This document shows positions 8,690 to 21,051 of a DNA stretch of 64,000 nt, in pieces (position 1 is the first letter of the stretch; the number at the start of each line of letters is the position of its first letter). The notes under the pieces were generated by a model. The model did no database searches and was not told where the DNA came from. It worked only from the letters and a program-made list of their open reading frames with translations. The stretch is from the NCBI RefSeq assembly GCF_039655775.1, contig NZ_JBBYXJ010000001.1:558001-622000 (forward strand). The letters run 5' to 3'. The translations under genes and the position numbers were made by a program. The stretch is from Iodidimonas sp. SYSU 1G8. GTDB lineage: Bacteria; Pseudomonadota; Alphaproteobacteria; SMXS01.

Positions 8690-10045
8690 CTATTCCGCCG
8701 CGGCGCGGTCGGTGACGCCGAGCCACGCATCGAGGTCGCGCAGCGCCCGATGTGCCACGGACTTCTTGCGCTCGTTCTTGCGCACCTTGCCGTCCGGCGG
8801 CGGCAGCAGGCCGAAATTGATGTTCATGGGCTGGAAGCTGTCCGGCACGTCGCGGCCGGTGGTGTGGCCGCCCGTGATGTGATTGAGCAGGGCGCCCAGC
8901 GCCGTCGTCTCCGGCGGCGGCGAGACCGGCTCGCCCCGCGCCTCGGCGGCGGCGAAACGGCCCGCCAGCAGGCCGATCGCGGCGCTCTCCACATAGCCTT
9001 CCACGCCGGTCACCTGACCGGCGAAGCGGATATGCGGCCGCGCCTTCAGGCGCAGCACCGGATCCAGCACTTCGGGACTGTTCAGGAACGTGTTGCGGTG
9101 AATGCCGCCCAGCCGGGCGAACTGGGCGTTCTCCAGCCCCGGAATGGTGCGCAGCACCTCGGTCTGGGCCGCGTGCTTCATCTTGGTCTGGAAGCCGACC
9201 ATGTTGTAGAGGCTGCCCAGCTTGTTGTCCTGGCGCAGCTGCACCACGGCGAACGGCCGGCGCGGATTGTTCGGATCGGTCAGCCCGACCGGCTTCAGCG
9301 GTCCATAGGCCAAGGTCAGCGGCCCGCGCTCGGCCATCACCTCGACCGGCAGGCACGCCTCGAAATAGGGCGTGTCCTTCTCCCACTCCTTGAACTCGGT
9401 CTTGGGCGCGGCCACCAGCGCGGCGACGAAGGCGTAGTACTGTTCCTCGGTCATGGCGCAGTTGATGTAGTCGGCGCCGTCGCCCTTGTCGTAGCGCGAC
9501 TGGAACCACGCCTTCGAGAAGTCGATGCTGTCCTTGTAGATGATCGGCGCGATGGCGTCGAAGAAGGCGAGGGAGTCCGTGCCCGTCTCCGCCCGGATCG
9601 CCTCGGCCAGCGGCGCCGCCGTCAGCGGACCCGTGGCGATGACCACGCTGCCCCAGTCTTCCGGCGGCAGCGTCTCGACCAGGCCGCGTTCCACCGTGAT
9701 CAGCGGCTCGGCGCGGATCGCCGCCTCGACCGCCGCGCTGAACGCGTCGCGGTCCACCGCCAGCGCGCCGCCCGCCGGCACCCGGTGCGCGTCGCCCGAC
9801 GACAGGATCAGCGAGCCGCAGCGGCGCATTTCCTCGTGCAGCAGCCCGACCGCGTTGTTCTCCATGTCGTCGGACCGGAAGGAATTGGAACACACCAGTT
9901 CCGCCAGACCCTCGGTCTGGTGCGCGTCGGTCATGCGCAGCGGCCGCATCTCGTGCAGCACGACCGGAATGCCCGCGCGCGTGATCTGCCACGCCGCCTC
10001 GCATCCCGCCAGTCCGCCGCCGATCACATGAATGGGTTTGCTCAC
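8690..10045 (-). CDS. trmFO: Folate-dependent tRNA (uracil-5-)-methyltransferase TrmFO
   Basis: A 451-residue flavoenzyme that makes 5-methyluridine at tRNA position 54 using methylenetetrahydrofolate. The N-terminal FAD motif [15 protein letters not shown] is followed by LHEMRP and CSNSFRSDD, both TrmFO signatures. The C-terminus has [30 protein letters not shown] at 10045 (giving [10 protein letters not shown]) behind a GGGGCGAG-like site is preferred. An ATG at 10099 would add 18 poorly matching residues. It lies downstream of uvrA on the same strand, 69 bases away. Confidence 0.95.
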   Translation of the reverse strand: MSKPIHVIGGGLAGCEAAWQITRAGIPVVLHEMRPLRMTDAHQTEGLAELVCSNSFRSDDMENNAVGLLHEEMRRCGSLILSSGDAHRVPAGGALAVDRDAFSAAVEAAIRAEPLITVERGLVETLPPEDWGSVVIATGPLTAAPLAEAIRAETGTDSLAFFDAIAPIIYKDSIDFSKAWFQSRYDKGDGADYINCAMTEEQYYAFVAALVAAPKTEFKEWEKDTPYFEACLPVEVMAERGPLTLAYGPLKPVGLTDPNNPRRPFAVVQLRQDNKLGSLYNMVGFQTKMKHAAQTEVLRTIPGLENAQFARLGGIHRNTFLNSPEVLDPVLRLKARPHIRFAGQVTGVEGYVESAAIGLLAGRFAAAEARGEPVSPPPETTALGALLNHITGGHTTGRDVPDSFQPMNINFGLLPPPDGKVRKNERKKSVAHRALRDLDAWLGVTDRAAAE

Positions 10046-10114
10046 GCCACTCGCCCCGCATTGTTTTCGCTGCGGCTGATTTAGTGCATTTGCCGCCACG
10101 GAGCAAATCCGTGC

Positions 10115-12973
<2,859 letters not shown>

Positions 12974-13157
12974 GGAATGTCGTTGCCGGGACTGCACTGT
13001 GCTACCGTTCCGCGAGAGGGCATGAAGCCAACGGGCGAAGGCGAGGGACCGTTCCGGGTCCGCCCGATCCGCTCGGCGGCATTGGATGGTGCGGCATGCA
13101 CGACGTCACCGCCTCGGGCGGTTTCCGGCGTGTCAGACCGCAAAGGTACATGGTGTC

Positions 13158-13544
13158 ATGACGGCGATAAATCTCGCTCTTTTTTTTCTGATCTGCGTCG
13201 TCGCGGCTTACCCCGTCGTTGTCGGCCGCAGGCCGGATCGCGCCGTTTTGCTGGACCGCATGCGGCCGTTCCGCGTCCTGGCCGGCGCGGCTGGCCTGTG
13301 CCTCGGGGTGATCCAGATGGCGGCGTTCCTGCCCGTACTGGGATTGATGCTCGATCATGTCCCCACGGCGGTGGTGGCGATGATCGTCGGGCTGGAGATC
13401 GTGCTCAGCACCATGCTGGTGTATCCGCCTCTCGGCCGCCGTCTGATCGGCAAGCCGGCCCAGGACCCCGTTCTCGTGCAGGCCCCGCTGGCGACGCTCG
13501 GCATCGGCCTGGTCGCCATCTGCCTGATCGATCTGGCATCGTGA
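13158..13544 (+). CDS. Small integral membrane protein, unknown function
   Basis: A 128-residue hydrophobic protein that I do not assign to a family. It has an N-terminal helix (TAINLALFFLICVVAAYPVVV), a central hydrophobic pair (about residues 46-95) and a C-terminal helix (LATLGIGLVAICLIDLAS), so about four transmembrane segments. The ATG at 13158 removes a 24-residue charged extension available from 13086. It stands between uvrA and ssb, which normally face each other directly. No catalytic motif is visible. Confidence 0.6.
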   Translation: MTAINLALFFLICVVAAYPVVVGRRPDRAVLLDRMRPFRVLAGAAGLCLGVIQMAAFLPVLGLMLDHVPTAVVAMIVGLEIVLSTMLVYPPLGRRLIGKPAQDPVLVQAPLATLGIGLVAICLIDLAS

Positions 13545-13649
13545 GCGTTGAGGATGCATAGTGTGCGCGAATGCCCGGTGTTTCTGCTTTGTTCTCATAG
13601 CGGTTTACAGTAGGGTTCGACCAATTTCAATCTTCGAAAGGATCGTGCG

Positions 13650-14138
13650 ATGGCCGGGAGCGTCAACAAAGTCATTCTGGTGGGCAATCTGGGCCGCGAT
13701 CCGGAATCACGCAGCCTGGGCAATGGCGGCAAGGTGGTGAACCTGAACGTCGCCACGTCCGAATCGTGGCGCGACCGGCAGTCGGGCGAGCGCCAGGAGC
13801 GCACCGAATGGCACCGGGTCGTGATCTTCAACGAGAATCTGGCCGAGATCGCCGAGAAATATCTGCGCAAGGGCTCGAAAGTGTATCTGGAAGGCCAGTT
13901 GCAGACCCGCAAATGGACCGATAATTCGGGCGCCGAAAAATACACCACCGAAATCGTCCTGCAACGCTACCGCGGCGAGCTGACGTTGCTCGACGGCCGG
14001 GGTGACGGCGGTAGCGGAAGCGGCGGTGGCGGCGGCTTCGGCGGTCGGGAACAGGACAGCTGGGGCGGCGGCGGCTCCTCGTCCAAGGGCGGCATGGGTG
14101 GCGGTGCCAGCGATCTGGACGACGAAATCCCCTTCTGA
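13650..14138 (+). CDS. ssb: Single-stranded DNA-binding protein
   Basis: A 162-residue SSB that coats single-stranded DNA in replication, recombination and repair. The N-terminal OB fold (residues 1-112) starts [19 protein letters not shown] and includes TEWHRVVIF and [15 protein letters not shown] Gly/Ser-rich flexible linker follows, then the acidic tip DDEIPF, which recruits partner proteins. AAAGGA at 13637-13642 precedes the ATG. The gene diverges from uvrA and precedes the DUF4139 gene. Confidence 0.97.
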   Translation: MAGSVNKVILVGNLGRDPESRSLGNGGKVVNLNVATSESWRDRQSGERQERTEWHRVVIFNENLAEIAEKYLRKGSKVYLEGQLQTRKWTDNSGAEKYTTEIVLQRYRGELTLLDGRGDGGSGSGGGGGFGGREQDSWGGGGSSSKGGMGGGASDLDDEIPF

Positions 14139-14235
14139 TCACGCCGAATTGTTACGGCGCCGACGCCTCGGGCCGTTGCGGTAACGCTTTGCCGCGATAG
14201 CTCTATGTCCAATGCACGGACAATGGAGACCGACC

Positions 14236-15672
14236 ATGACGAACAAGGCCCTGGCGACGGCGCTGATGATTTCCACCGCGTGGTGCGGCGCGGCGCTGGC
14301 CGATACCGCCATCGGCACCGACGCACGCAAGTCCCTCAGCGTCACGGTCTATAATGGCGGCTCGGCGTTGGTGCGCGACACGCGCACCGTCTCGGTGGAC
14401 GCGGGACGCAGTGTCCTGTCCTTCGTCGATGTGGCGGCCCAGATCCAGCCCGAGACCGCGCTGCTCAAGGGCGCGCGCTTCGACGTGCTGGAGCAGAATT
14501 TCGATTTCGATCTGCTCAGCCCGGACAAGCTGCTCGAAAAGGCGCTCGGTGGCCCCGTGACCCTGGTCAAGACCAACCCCGCGACCGGCGAGGAAACGTC
14601 CCAGCAGGCGACCCTGCTGGGTGCCGCCAACGGCGTGGTGCTCCAGGTCGGCGACAGGATCGAGACCATGAACGGGACCAGCGGTCCCGCCGGTCGTCTG
14701 GTTTTCGACACGCTGCCGGCGAATTTGCGCTCGCGGCCGACCCTGTCCATGACCGTGAACGCGGCGGCGCCCGACACCCGCGATCTGATGCTCACCTATC
14801 TGACGGACGGGCTGGGCTGGAAGGCCGACTACGTGGCGAATCTGGCCCCGGACGAAAAGTCCCTCTCCCTGCAGGGCTGGATCACCGTTACCAACACCAG
14901 CGGCTCCGCCTATCAGGATGCGCGTTTGCAGGTGGTCGCCGGGCAGATCAACCGGGTGTCGCAGGGGATGCGCCGGGATATGGTCGCGGCGGCGCCCATG
15001 GCGGGCAAGATGTACGAGTCCGCGCCTCAGGAAGAGTCGTTCTTCGAATACCACCTCTACACGTTGCCCCAGCCTGTCACCCTGGCCGAGAACCAGACCA
15101 AGCAACTGACCCTGCTCGAAGCGCCGAAGATCGCCGCGACCCGCGTGCTGGAAAGCCGGGGCGGCGGGTACTGGTACATGTCCCGGGTCGGCGAGATGCA
15201 GCCCCAGCCCGCCAACATCAGCCTGAAGTTCGACAATCGCGACCAGGCCGGCCTGGGCCGACCGCTGCCGGGCGGCGTCATTCGCGTCTACAAGGACGAT
15301 GCCCGCGGCGACGCCCAGTTCGTTGGCGAGGATCGCATGAACCACACGCCCAGGAACGAGGAAGTCGTGCTCAATCTCGGCCAGGCCTTCGACGTCACGG
15401 TCAAGCGCACCCAGACGGACTTCCGCCAGCAGAACCGGCCGGACGGCCAGCTGTCCGAGGCGACCTCCACCTGGGAAGTCACGGTGAAGAATGGCAAGAA
15501 GGAGCCGGTCGACGTGCGCGTGATCGAGACCATGCAGGGCGACTGGACCGTGACCGCCGAGAGCCTGCCCCACAAGAAACAGTCGGCCAACGAGGCCATC
15601 TGGACGGTGCGCGCTCCCGCGGAAGGCCAGACCACCTTCACCTATACGGTCTTGACCCGCAACCAGCCCTGA
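14236..15672 (+). CDS. Exported DUF4139 domain protein
   Basis: A 478-residue secreted or periplasmic protein with a signal peptide ending near CGAALADT (residues 1-22). The rest is beta-rich: N-terminal NGGSALVRDTRTV, a central YLTDGLGWKADYVANL segment characteristic of DUF4139, and a C-terminal immunoglobulin-like part. No catalytic residues are known for the family, whose function is unresolved. The ATG at 14236 has GGAG at 14225-14228; an upstream in-frame ATG at 14212 would spoil the signal peptide. It is followed by a gap of about 200 bases holding the gyrA promoter. Confidence 0.85.
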   Translation: MTNKALATALMISTAWCGAALADTAIGTDARKSLSVTVYNGGSALVRDTRTVSVDAGRSVLSFVDVAAQIQPETALLKGARFDVLEQNFDFDLLSPDKLLEKALGGPVTLVKTNPATGEETSQQATLLGAANGVVLQVGDRIETMNGTSGPAGRLVFDTLPANLRSRPTLSMTVNAAAPDTRDLMLTYLTDGLGWKADYVANLAPDEKSLSLQGWITVTNTSGSAYQDARLQVVAGQINRVSQGMRRDMVAAAPMAGKMYESAPQEESFFEYHLYTLPQPVTLAENQTKQLTLLEAPKIAATRVLESRGGGYWYMSRVGEMQPQPANISLKFDNRDQAGLGRPLPGGVIRVYKDDARGDAQFVGEDRMNHTPRNEEVVLNLGQAFDVTVKRTQTDFRQQNRPDGQLSEATSTWEVTVKNGKKEPVDVRVIETMQGDWTVTAESLPHKKQSANEAIWTVRAPAEGQTTFTYTVLTRNQP

Positions 15673-15770
15673 CCATGCCACGCGGTTTTCCGCGTCTCTC
15701 CTGGCGGGCAACGCGAGGTTTGCCGCGCGAAACCTTAACGATGGCAAGGGCTTGAGAGGGCCATGAATCC

Positions 15771-15799
15771 TTGTTCCCCACACCCCGGACTGGTATAGT
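15771..15799 (+). promoter_or_regulatory. Sigma-70-type promoter of gyrA
   Basis: TTGTTC at 15771-15776 and TATAGT at 15794-15799 with a 17-base spacer. Transcription would begin near 15806, leaving the ATG at 15820 only about 14 bases of leader and favouring the TTG at 15874 as the translation start. Confidence 0.65.
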
Positions 15800-15873
15800 G
15801 TGGCCCTCTTCGCTACCACATGTTGCGCCGCGGTGACGCGGCGCGCTGCATTTCTGGAAGGCAGTCAAGACCC

Positions 15874-18627
15874 TTGACGGACGATACCAACCTACCGCCG
15901 GACCCGCCCGAAGATCTTTCCGCCGGACCCGCTGGCGGCCCAAGCCTGCCCTCGATCACCATCGAAGAAGAGATGCGCCGCTCGTACCTCGATTACGCCA
16001 TGAGCGTGATCGTGTCCCGTGCGCTGCCCGATGTGCGCGACGGCCTGAAGCCGGTCCACCGCCGCATCCTCCATTCCATGAACGAGAACGGCTACACCCA
16101 CGACAAGGCCTACCGCAAGTCGGCCCGTATCGTCGGTGAGGTGCTGGGTAAGTATCACCCGCATGGCGACCAGTCCGTGTACGACGCCATGGTCCGCATG
16201 GCGCAGGATTTCTCACTGCGCCTGCCGCTCATCGACGGGCAGGGCAATTTCGGCTCCATGGACAACGATCCGCCCGCGGCCATGCGATACACGGAAGCGC
16301 GCCTCGCGCTCTCGGCCGAGGCGCTGCTCGACGACATCGACAACGACACCGTCGATTTCGTCGCCAACTATGACGGTCAGGAACGCGAGCCCGTCGTCCT
16401 GCCGGCGCGGTTTCCCAACCTGCTGGTCAATGGCGCCGGCGGTATCGCCGTGGGCATGGCGACCAATATTCCGCCGCACAATCTGGGCGAGATCATTGAC
16501 GCCTGCTGCGCCTATGTGGACGATCCGGGCGTCACCGACGACCGTCTGATCGAACTGGTGCCCGCGCCCGATTTCCCCACGGGCGGCATCATCCTGGGCC
16601 GCTCCGGCGCCAATTCGGCGGCGCGAACGGGCAGGGGCTCGGTCATCATCCGGGGCAAGGTCCACTTCGAGGAGATCCGCAAGGATCGCCGCGCCATCGT
16701 CATCACGGAAATTCCTTTCCAGGTGAACAAGGCGGGCATGGTCGAGAAGATTTCGGACCTGCACCGGGCCAAGCGTGTCGAGGGCATCGCCGAGTTGCGC
16801 GACGAGTCCGACCGGCACGGCATCCGCGTCGTCGTCGAACTGAAGCGTGACGCGGTGCCCGAGGTGGTGCTGAACCAGCTCTACAAGTTCTCGCCGCTGC
16901 AAACCTCGTTCGGCGTCAATGCCCTGGCCCTCAATGGCGGCCGGCCCATGCAGATGACGCTGAAGGAGATGATCGCGGCCTTCGTCGAATTCCGCGCCGA
17001 GGTCATCACCCGCCGCACCCGTTTCCTGCTCCGCAAGGCGCGCGACCGGGCGCACGTGTTGGTCGGCCTCGCCATCGCGGTCGCCAATATCGATCAGGTC
17101 ATCGCCCTGATCCGCGCCGCGCCGGACACCGGCACGGCCCGTCAGCAGCTGATGGAGCGCGACTGGCCCGCCGCCGACGTGGAGCCCCTGATCGAACTGA
17201 TCGCCGATCCGGGCTATGCCGTGGTCGATGGCAAGTATCGCCTGTCGGAAGTCCAGGCCCGCGCCATTCTCGACCTGCGCCTCGCCCGCCTGACGGCCCT
17301 GGGCCGCGACGAGATCGGCGACGAGCTGAAGGGGCTCGCGGCGGACATTATCGATTATCTCGAGACGCTGCGGAACCATTCCAAACTGATGGGCATCCTG
17401 CGCGCCGAACTGGTGGACGCACGTGAGAAATTCGCCACGCCCCGCCGCACCGCCATCGAGGAAAGCGAATTCGATTTCGAGGACGAGGACCTCATCGCCC
17501 CCGAGGACATGGTCGTCACCGTGACTAACGCCGGTTACGTCAAGCGTGTCCCGCTCAGCACCTACCGCGCGCAGAACCGGGGCGGCAAGGGCCGCTCGGG
17601 CATGTCGACCCGCGACGAGGATTTCGTCACCCAGCTGTTCGTGGTCAACACCCACACGCCGCTGTTGATCTTCACCGCCAATGGCCGTGTCTTCAAGCTC
17701 AAGGTCTGGAAGCTGCCGGTGGGCACGCCCCAGTCGCGCGGTCGTCCGCTGATCAATCTGGTGCCGCTGGACGAAGGCGAGGGCGTCGCGACCATCATGC
17801 CGTTGCCCGAGGACGAAACCACGTGGGGCTCTCTCAACGTCATGTTCGTGACCTCCCGCGGATCGGTGCGCCGCAACACGCTGGACGACTTCTCCAACGT
17901 CATGTCCAACGGCAAGATCGCCATGAAGCTGGAGGACGGCAACCGGCTGGTCGCCGTGGCGGCCTGCACGCCCGATGATGACGTGCTGCTATCCGCCCGT
18001 TTCGGCAAGTGCATCCGCTTCCCCGTCGATGAAGTCCGCGTCTTCGCGGGCCGCTCGTCGGAGGGCGTGCGCGGGATGCGGCTCGCGGAAGGCGACGAGG
18101 TCATCTCCATGTCGATCCTGCACCACAACGAGATCACGGTGGAGGAGCGCGACAACTTCCTGCGCGCGCGGCGCCGCGAGGAAGGCGCGCCGCTCGAAGG
18201 CATCACGCAGGAGCGGGTCGCCGAGCTGGAAAGCCAGGAGCAGTTCATCCTCAGCATCACCGAAAAGGGCTATGGGAAGCGCACCAGCGCCTATGAGTAC
18301 CGGATTTCGGGCCGCGACGGTCAGGGCATCATCGATATCGACACCTCGGAACGGAACGGCACTGTGGTCGCCAGCTTCCCGGTCGCCGACACCGACGAGA
18401 TCATGCTGACCAGCAATGGCGGTCAGCTGATCCGCATGGGCGTCCACGACATTCGCGTCACCGGCCGCGCCAGCCAGGGCGTGACCCTGTTCAAGGTCGC
18501 CGAGGGTGAGAAGGTCATGTCCGTCGCCCGTCTCGCCGATGTCGAACAGGACGAGGACAGCCAGCAGGATGACGAACCGGCGGGCGACGATGGTCCGGCC
18601 GACGAGAGCCCGGGCGAGGCGGAATAA
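15874..18627 (+). CDS. gyrA: DNA gyrase subunit A
   Basis: A gyrase A subunit of about 917 residues, the DNA breakage-reunion half of the A2B2 enzyme that introduces negative supercoils. It shows [33 protein letters not shown], the catalytic Tyr in [14 protein letters not shown], and a C-terminal propeller with the GyrA box QNRGGKG, which separates it from ParC. The quinolone-determining loop reads [11 protein letters not shown], with Gln at the position equivalent to E. coli Ser83. It ends in an acidic tail. TTG at 15874 (15-20 bases after GGAAGG) is preferred; ATG at 15820 would add 18 residues. Confidence 0.96.
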   Translation: MTDDTNLPPDPPEDLSAGPAGGPSLPSITIEEEMRRSYLDYAMSVIVSRALPDVRDGLKPVHRRILHSMNENGYTHDKAYRKSARIVGEVLGKYHPHGDQSVYDAMVRMAQDFSLRLPLIDGQGNFGSMDNDPPAAMRYTEARLALSAEALLDDIDNDTVDFVANYDGQEREPVVLPARFPNLLVNGAGGIAVGMATNIPPHNLGEIIDACCAYVDDPGVTDDRLIELVPAPDFPTGGIILGRSGANSAARTGRGSVIIRGKVHFEEIRKDRRAIVITEIPFQVNKAGMVEKISDLHRAKRVEGIAELRDESDRHGIRVVVELKRDAVPEVVLNQLYKFSPLQTSFGVNALALNGGRPMQMTLKEMIAAFVEFRAEVITRRTRFLLRKARDRAHVLVGLAIAVANIDQVIALIRAAPDTGTARQQLMERDWPAADVEPLIELIADPGYAVVDGKYRLSEVQARAILDLRLARLTALGRDEIGDELKGLAADIIDYLETLRNHSKLMGILRAELVDAREKFATPRRTAIEESEFDFEDEDLIAPEDMVVTVTNAGYVKRVPLSTYRAQNRGGKGRSGMSTRDEDFVTQLFVVNTHTPLLIFTANGRVFKLKVWKLPVGTPQSRGRPLINLVPLDEGEGVATIMPLPEDETTWGSLNVMFVTSRGSVRRNTLDDFSNVMSNGKIAMKLEDGNRLVAVAACTPDDDVLLSARFGKCIRFPVDEVRVFAGRSSEGVRGMRLAEGDEVISMSILHHNEITVEERDNFLRARRREEGAPLEGITQERVAELESQEQFILSITEKGYGKRTSAYEYRISGRDGQGIIDIDTSERNGTVVASFPVADTDEIMLTSNGGQLIRMGVHDIRVTGRASQGVTLFKVAEGEKVMSVARLADVEQDEDSQQDDEPAGDDGPADESPGEAE

Positions 18628-18638
18628 GCGGAGGTATC

Positions 18639-19142
18639 ATGGGTAAAGAGAAAGTCGGCCTGTATCCGGGAACCTTCGACCCGATCCACAATGGCCATCT
18701 CGACATCATCGGCCGTTCGCTGCGTCTCGTGGACAAGCTCGTCATCGGCGTCGCGATCAACGCGGGCAAGGGTCCGGTCTTCACGCTGGAAGAGCGGGTC
18801 GACATGGTGCGCCGCGAATGCAGTCGACTGCAGGCGGATGGCGCGGTCGACGTGCGGCCGTTCAGCGGGCTCGTGGTGAACTTCGCCGACGAGGTCGGGG
18901 CCACCATCCTGGTGCGCGGCCTGCGCAGCGTCACCGATTTCGACTACGAGTTCCAGATGACCGGCATGAACGCTCGCCTCAATCCGGCGGTCGAGACCGT
19001 CTTCCTCACGGCGAGCCTGGGTCAGCAGGCCATCGCGTCGAAACTCATCCGCGAAATCGCCATGTTTGGCGGTGACATCGCCCCGTTCGTACCCGCCGAC
19101 GTGAAGGAACGCACAATGGCGCGCATGAAGGAACGCGAGTAA
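18639..19142 (+). CDS. coaD: Pantetheine-phosphate adenylyltransferase
   Basis: A 167-residue nucleotidyltransferase that joins ATP and 4'-phosphopantetheine to give dephospho-CoA, the fourth step of CoA synthesis. YPGTFDPIHNGHLDII carries the HxGH nucleotide-binding motif (residues 18-21), and the C-terminal SSKLIRE-equivalent reads ASKLIREIAMFGGD. Length is standard. GGAGGT lies 7 bases before the ATG, and the gene begins 11 bases after gyrA, so they are likely co-transcribed with the two cyclophilins that follow. Confidence 0.96.
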   Translation: MGKEKVGLYPGTFDPIHNGHLDIIGRSLRLVDKLVIGVAINAGKGPVFTLEERVDMVRRECSRLQADGAVDVRPFSGLVVNFADEVGATILVRGLRSVTDFDYEFQMTGMNARLNPAVETVFLTASLGQQAIASKLIREIAMFGGDIAPFVPADVKERTMARMKERE

Positions 19143-19146
19143 ACCC

Positions 19147-19767
19147 ATGAAAATATTCCGTCATGTGATCATGGCCGTCATGATGGCCTGCGTCGCGTCG
19201 CCGGCTCTCGCCATCGATTGGTCGACCGTCGATCCCGAGAATGTGCTGGTGCTGGAGTTGCGCGATGGCCGCGTTCTCATCGAAATGCGGCCGGACAAGG
19301 CGCCGAACCATGTGGCACGCATCAAGGAGCTGACCCGCAAGGGTTTCTATGACGGGCTGAAGTTCCATCGCGTCATTCCCGATTTCATGGCGCAGACCGG
19401 CGACCCCAAGGGCGATGGTACCGGCGGCTCGGGCCAGAACCTGAAGGCCGAGTTCAACAGCCTGCGCCATCTGCGCGGCACCGTGTCCATGGCGCGAGGT
19501 CCTGACAATGACGACAGCGCCGACAGTCAGTTCTTCATCATGCTCAACGCCAACCGGTCCCTGGACAAGAAGTACACCGTCTGGGGCCGTGTCATCGAAG
19601 GCATGGAAGCAGTCGATCTGATCACCAAGGGCACCAAGGAGAATGACGGCAAGGTGGATTTCCCCGACCGCATCGTCTCCCTCAAGGTGGCCGCCGACAT
19701 GACGCCCGAGGAGCGCGGTCCGTCCACACCATCAACGCCGGCCGCGCCCGCTGACGCCGCCGAATAG
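19147..19767 (+). CDS. Periplasmic cyclophilin-type peptidyl-prolyl isomerase
   Basis: A 206-residue cyclophilin with an N-terminal signal peptide (about residues 1-22, ending SPALAID). It catalyses cis-trans isomerisation of Xaa-Pro bonds in exported proteins. Active-site segments are KFHRVIPDFMAQTGDPKGDGTGG, with catalytic Arg and Phe/Met, and DSADSQFFIML. A Pro/Ala-rich tail follows the domain. It starts 4 bases after coaD and is the exported partner of the cytoplasmic copy at 19779. Confidence 0.94.
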   Translation: MKIFRHVIMAVMMACVASPALAIDWSTVDPENVLVLELRDGRVLIEMRPDKAPNHVARIKELTRKGFYDGLKFHRVIPDFMAQTGDPKGDGTGGSGQNLKAEFNSLRHLRGTVSMARGPDNDDSADSQFFIMLNANRSLDKKYTVWGRVIEGMEAVDLITKGTKENDGKVDFPDRIVSLKVAADMTPEERGPSTPSTPAAPADAAE

Positions 19768-19778
19768 GAGAGAAGACC

Positions 19779-20255
19779 ATGAGCAACGACAACACCCTGT
19801 ATCTCGACCTGAAGAGCGGCCGCGTCACCATCCAGCTGTTGCCGGAGAAGGCGCCGGGTCATGTGGCCCGCATCAAGGAACTGGTCCAGGAAGGCTTCTA
19901 CAACGGGCTGAAGTTCCACCGCGTCATTCCGGGCTTCATGGCCCAGACCGGCTGTCCGCAGGGCACCGGCACCGGCGGCTCGGGCAAGAAGCTGAAGGCC
20001 GAGTTCAACGACGTTCCGCACAAGCGTGGCACCGTTTCCATGGCCCGCGCCATGGACCCGAACAGCGGCGACAGCCAGTTCTTCATCTGCTTCGACGACG
20101 CGCCGCACCTTGACGGCCAGTACACCGCCTGGGGCCAGGTCACCGATGGCATGGAACATGTCGACGCCATCAAGAAGGGCGATGCCCGCGCCAACGGTTC
20201 GGTCAACGATCCCGACACCATCGTGAAGGCGACCCTCGCCGGCGACACCGTCTGA
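19779..20255 (+). CDS. Cytoplasmic cyclophilin-type peptidyl-prolyl isomerase
   Basis: A 158-residue cyclophilin without a signal peptide, beginning MSNDNTLYLDLKSGRVTIQLLPEKAPGHVARI. The active-site KFHRVIPGFMAQTGCPQGTGTGG and NSGDSQFFICFDDAPHLDGQYTAWG are intact. It is clearly a paralogue of the preceding gene, and the pair probably arose by tandem duplication with opposite localisation. GGAGAG precedes the ATG. It is the last gene of the gyrA-coaD run, followed by a strong terminator. Confidence 0.95.
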   Translation: MSNDNTLYLDLKSGRVTIQLLPEKAPGHVARIKELVQEGFYNGLKFHRVIPGFMAQTGCPQGTGTGGSGKKLKAEFNDVPHKRGTVSMARAMDPNSGDSQFFICFDDAPHLDGQYTAWGQVTDGMEHVDAIKKGDARANGSVNDPDTIVKATLAGDTV

Positions 20256-20268
20256 CCACCGAGTTCGA

Positions 20269-20308
20269 GGCCCATCCGGCTGGCATCTCGCCGCCGGATG
20301 GGCCTTTT
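20269..20308. terminator. Intrinsic terminator after the cyclophilin genes
   Basis: A 12-base-pair perfect stem (20269-20280 with 20293-20304), a 12-base loop and TTTT at 20305-20308. It closes the gyrA-coaD-cyclophilin run and lies just downstream of the convergent DUF2239 gene. Confidence 0.85.
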
Positions 20309-20318
20309 CTTGATCGGG

Positions 20319-20927
20319 TCAGGCCGCTTCGCTCCGGAACACCGGCGCCGCCAGGCCGTAGGCGTGATCGCGGATGTCCACGGGCCACGAGCCCGTATGC
20401 TGCTCGAACCCTTCCAGATTCCCGGCGAACAGCGCGCGCGTCGCCTCCTCGAACCCCTCGCGGTCGCCCGCCATCACCATCATGAAGCGATAGGCGGCAT
20501 CCTGCGCCTGCCGGACCCGGTCCTTGCTGTTCGCGGCGCGCCGTGCCTCGTCGACCAACCGGCGCAGCGTCACCGACGCACCGCCGGGCTGCTCGTTCAG
20601 CCATTCCCAATGCCGCGGCAGCAGTGTGATTTCCCGGGAGATGACACCCAGCTTCGGGCGGCCGGGACGCCGGACCGGCGCCTCCGGCGACCGGGCCGCT
20701 TCCCCGGCCAGGTCGCGCGCCGCGACGCCGCGCAGCACGTCGTCGCGGCTGCCGCGCAGATCCAGGTCGATGACCCGGCTGGTCCGGTCGTCGAAGATCA
20801 GCAGGGCCGCGGTCTCGTCGGCCTCCAGCGACTCCTTGACCACCAGAGCCACCCAGGTGAGGTCGCCGGTGGCGATGCGGGACACGCCATTGAAGGCGGT
20901 GCAGGTATGTCGGTCGGTGTCGCTCAT
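20319..20927 (-). CDS. DUF2239 family protein
   Basis: A 202-residue cytoplasmic protein of unknown function. It opens CTAFNGVSRIATGDLTWVALVVKESLE and has LLIFDDRTSRVIDLDLRGS and PGRPKLGVISREITLLPRHWEWL, all typical of DUF2239. The segment PRHWEWLNEQPGGASVTLRRLVDEARR resembles a short helical DNA-interaction or dimer region, but no activity is known. The ATG at 20927 is supported by GGGAG shortly upstream. It diverges from queA across an intergenic region with two CCCGGGTA motifs. Confidence 0.85.
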   Translation of the reverse strand: MSDTDRHTCTAFNGVSRIATGDLTWVALVVKESLEADETAALLIFDDRTSRVIDLDLRGSRDDVLRGVAARDLAGEAARSPEAPVRRPGRPKLGVISREITLLPRHWEWLNEQPGGASVTLRRLVDEARRAANSKDRVRQAQDAAYRFMMVMAGDREGFEEATRALFAGNLEGFEQHTGSWPVDIRDHAYGLAAPVFRSEAA

Positions 20928-20951
20928 GTCGGTCTCCCAGAAGATGCCGCT

Positions 20952-20980
20952 ATTTACCCGGGTATAAAGGACGGAGTCAA
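20952..20980 (-). promoter_or_regulatory. Candidate promoter of the DUF2239 gene
   Basis: On the minus strand, TTGACT (plus 20975-20980) is followed after 17 bases by GTAAAT (plus 20952-20957). The -10 is a weak match. It overlaps the operator-like palindrome, which would suit repression. Confidence 0.4.
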
Positions 20981-20995
20981 TATCGCCCGGGTAAA
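20953..20995. promoter_or_regulatory. Paired CCCGGGTA operator-like sites
   Basis: TACCCGGGTA at 20955-20964 is a perfect 10-base palindrome within a longer AT-flanked imperfect one. CCCGGGTAAA at 20986-20995 repeats its right half 29 bases further on. They bracket the candidate -35 of the DUF2239 gene and lie between it and queA. A dimeric repressor is the likely ligand; which one is unknown. Confidence 0.55.
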
Positions 20996-21051
20996 AATAC
21001 CGCCAGAATGTCCTTTCCTTCCGCGGTCTCTTCCGGCATTCACGTGCCACC

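Noticed and set aside
12974-13649. LexA box (GTTC-N7-GTTC) upstream of uvrA or ssb
   Set aside because: GTTC occurs several times but never with the required 7-base spacing.
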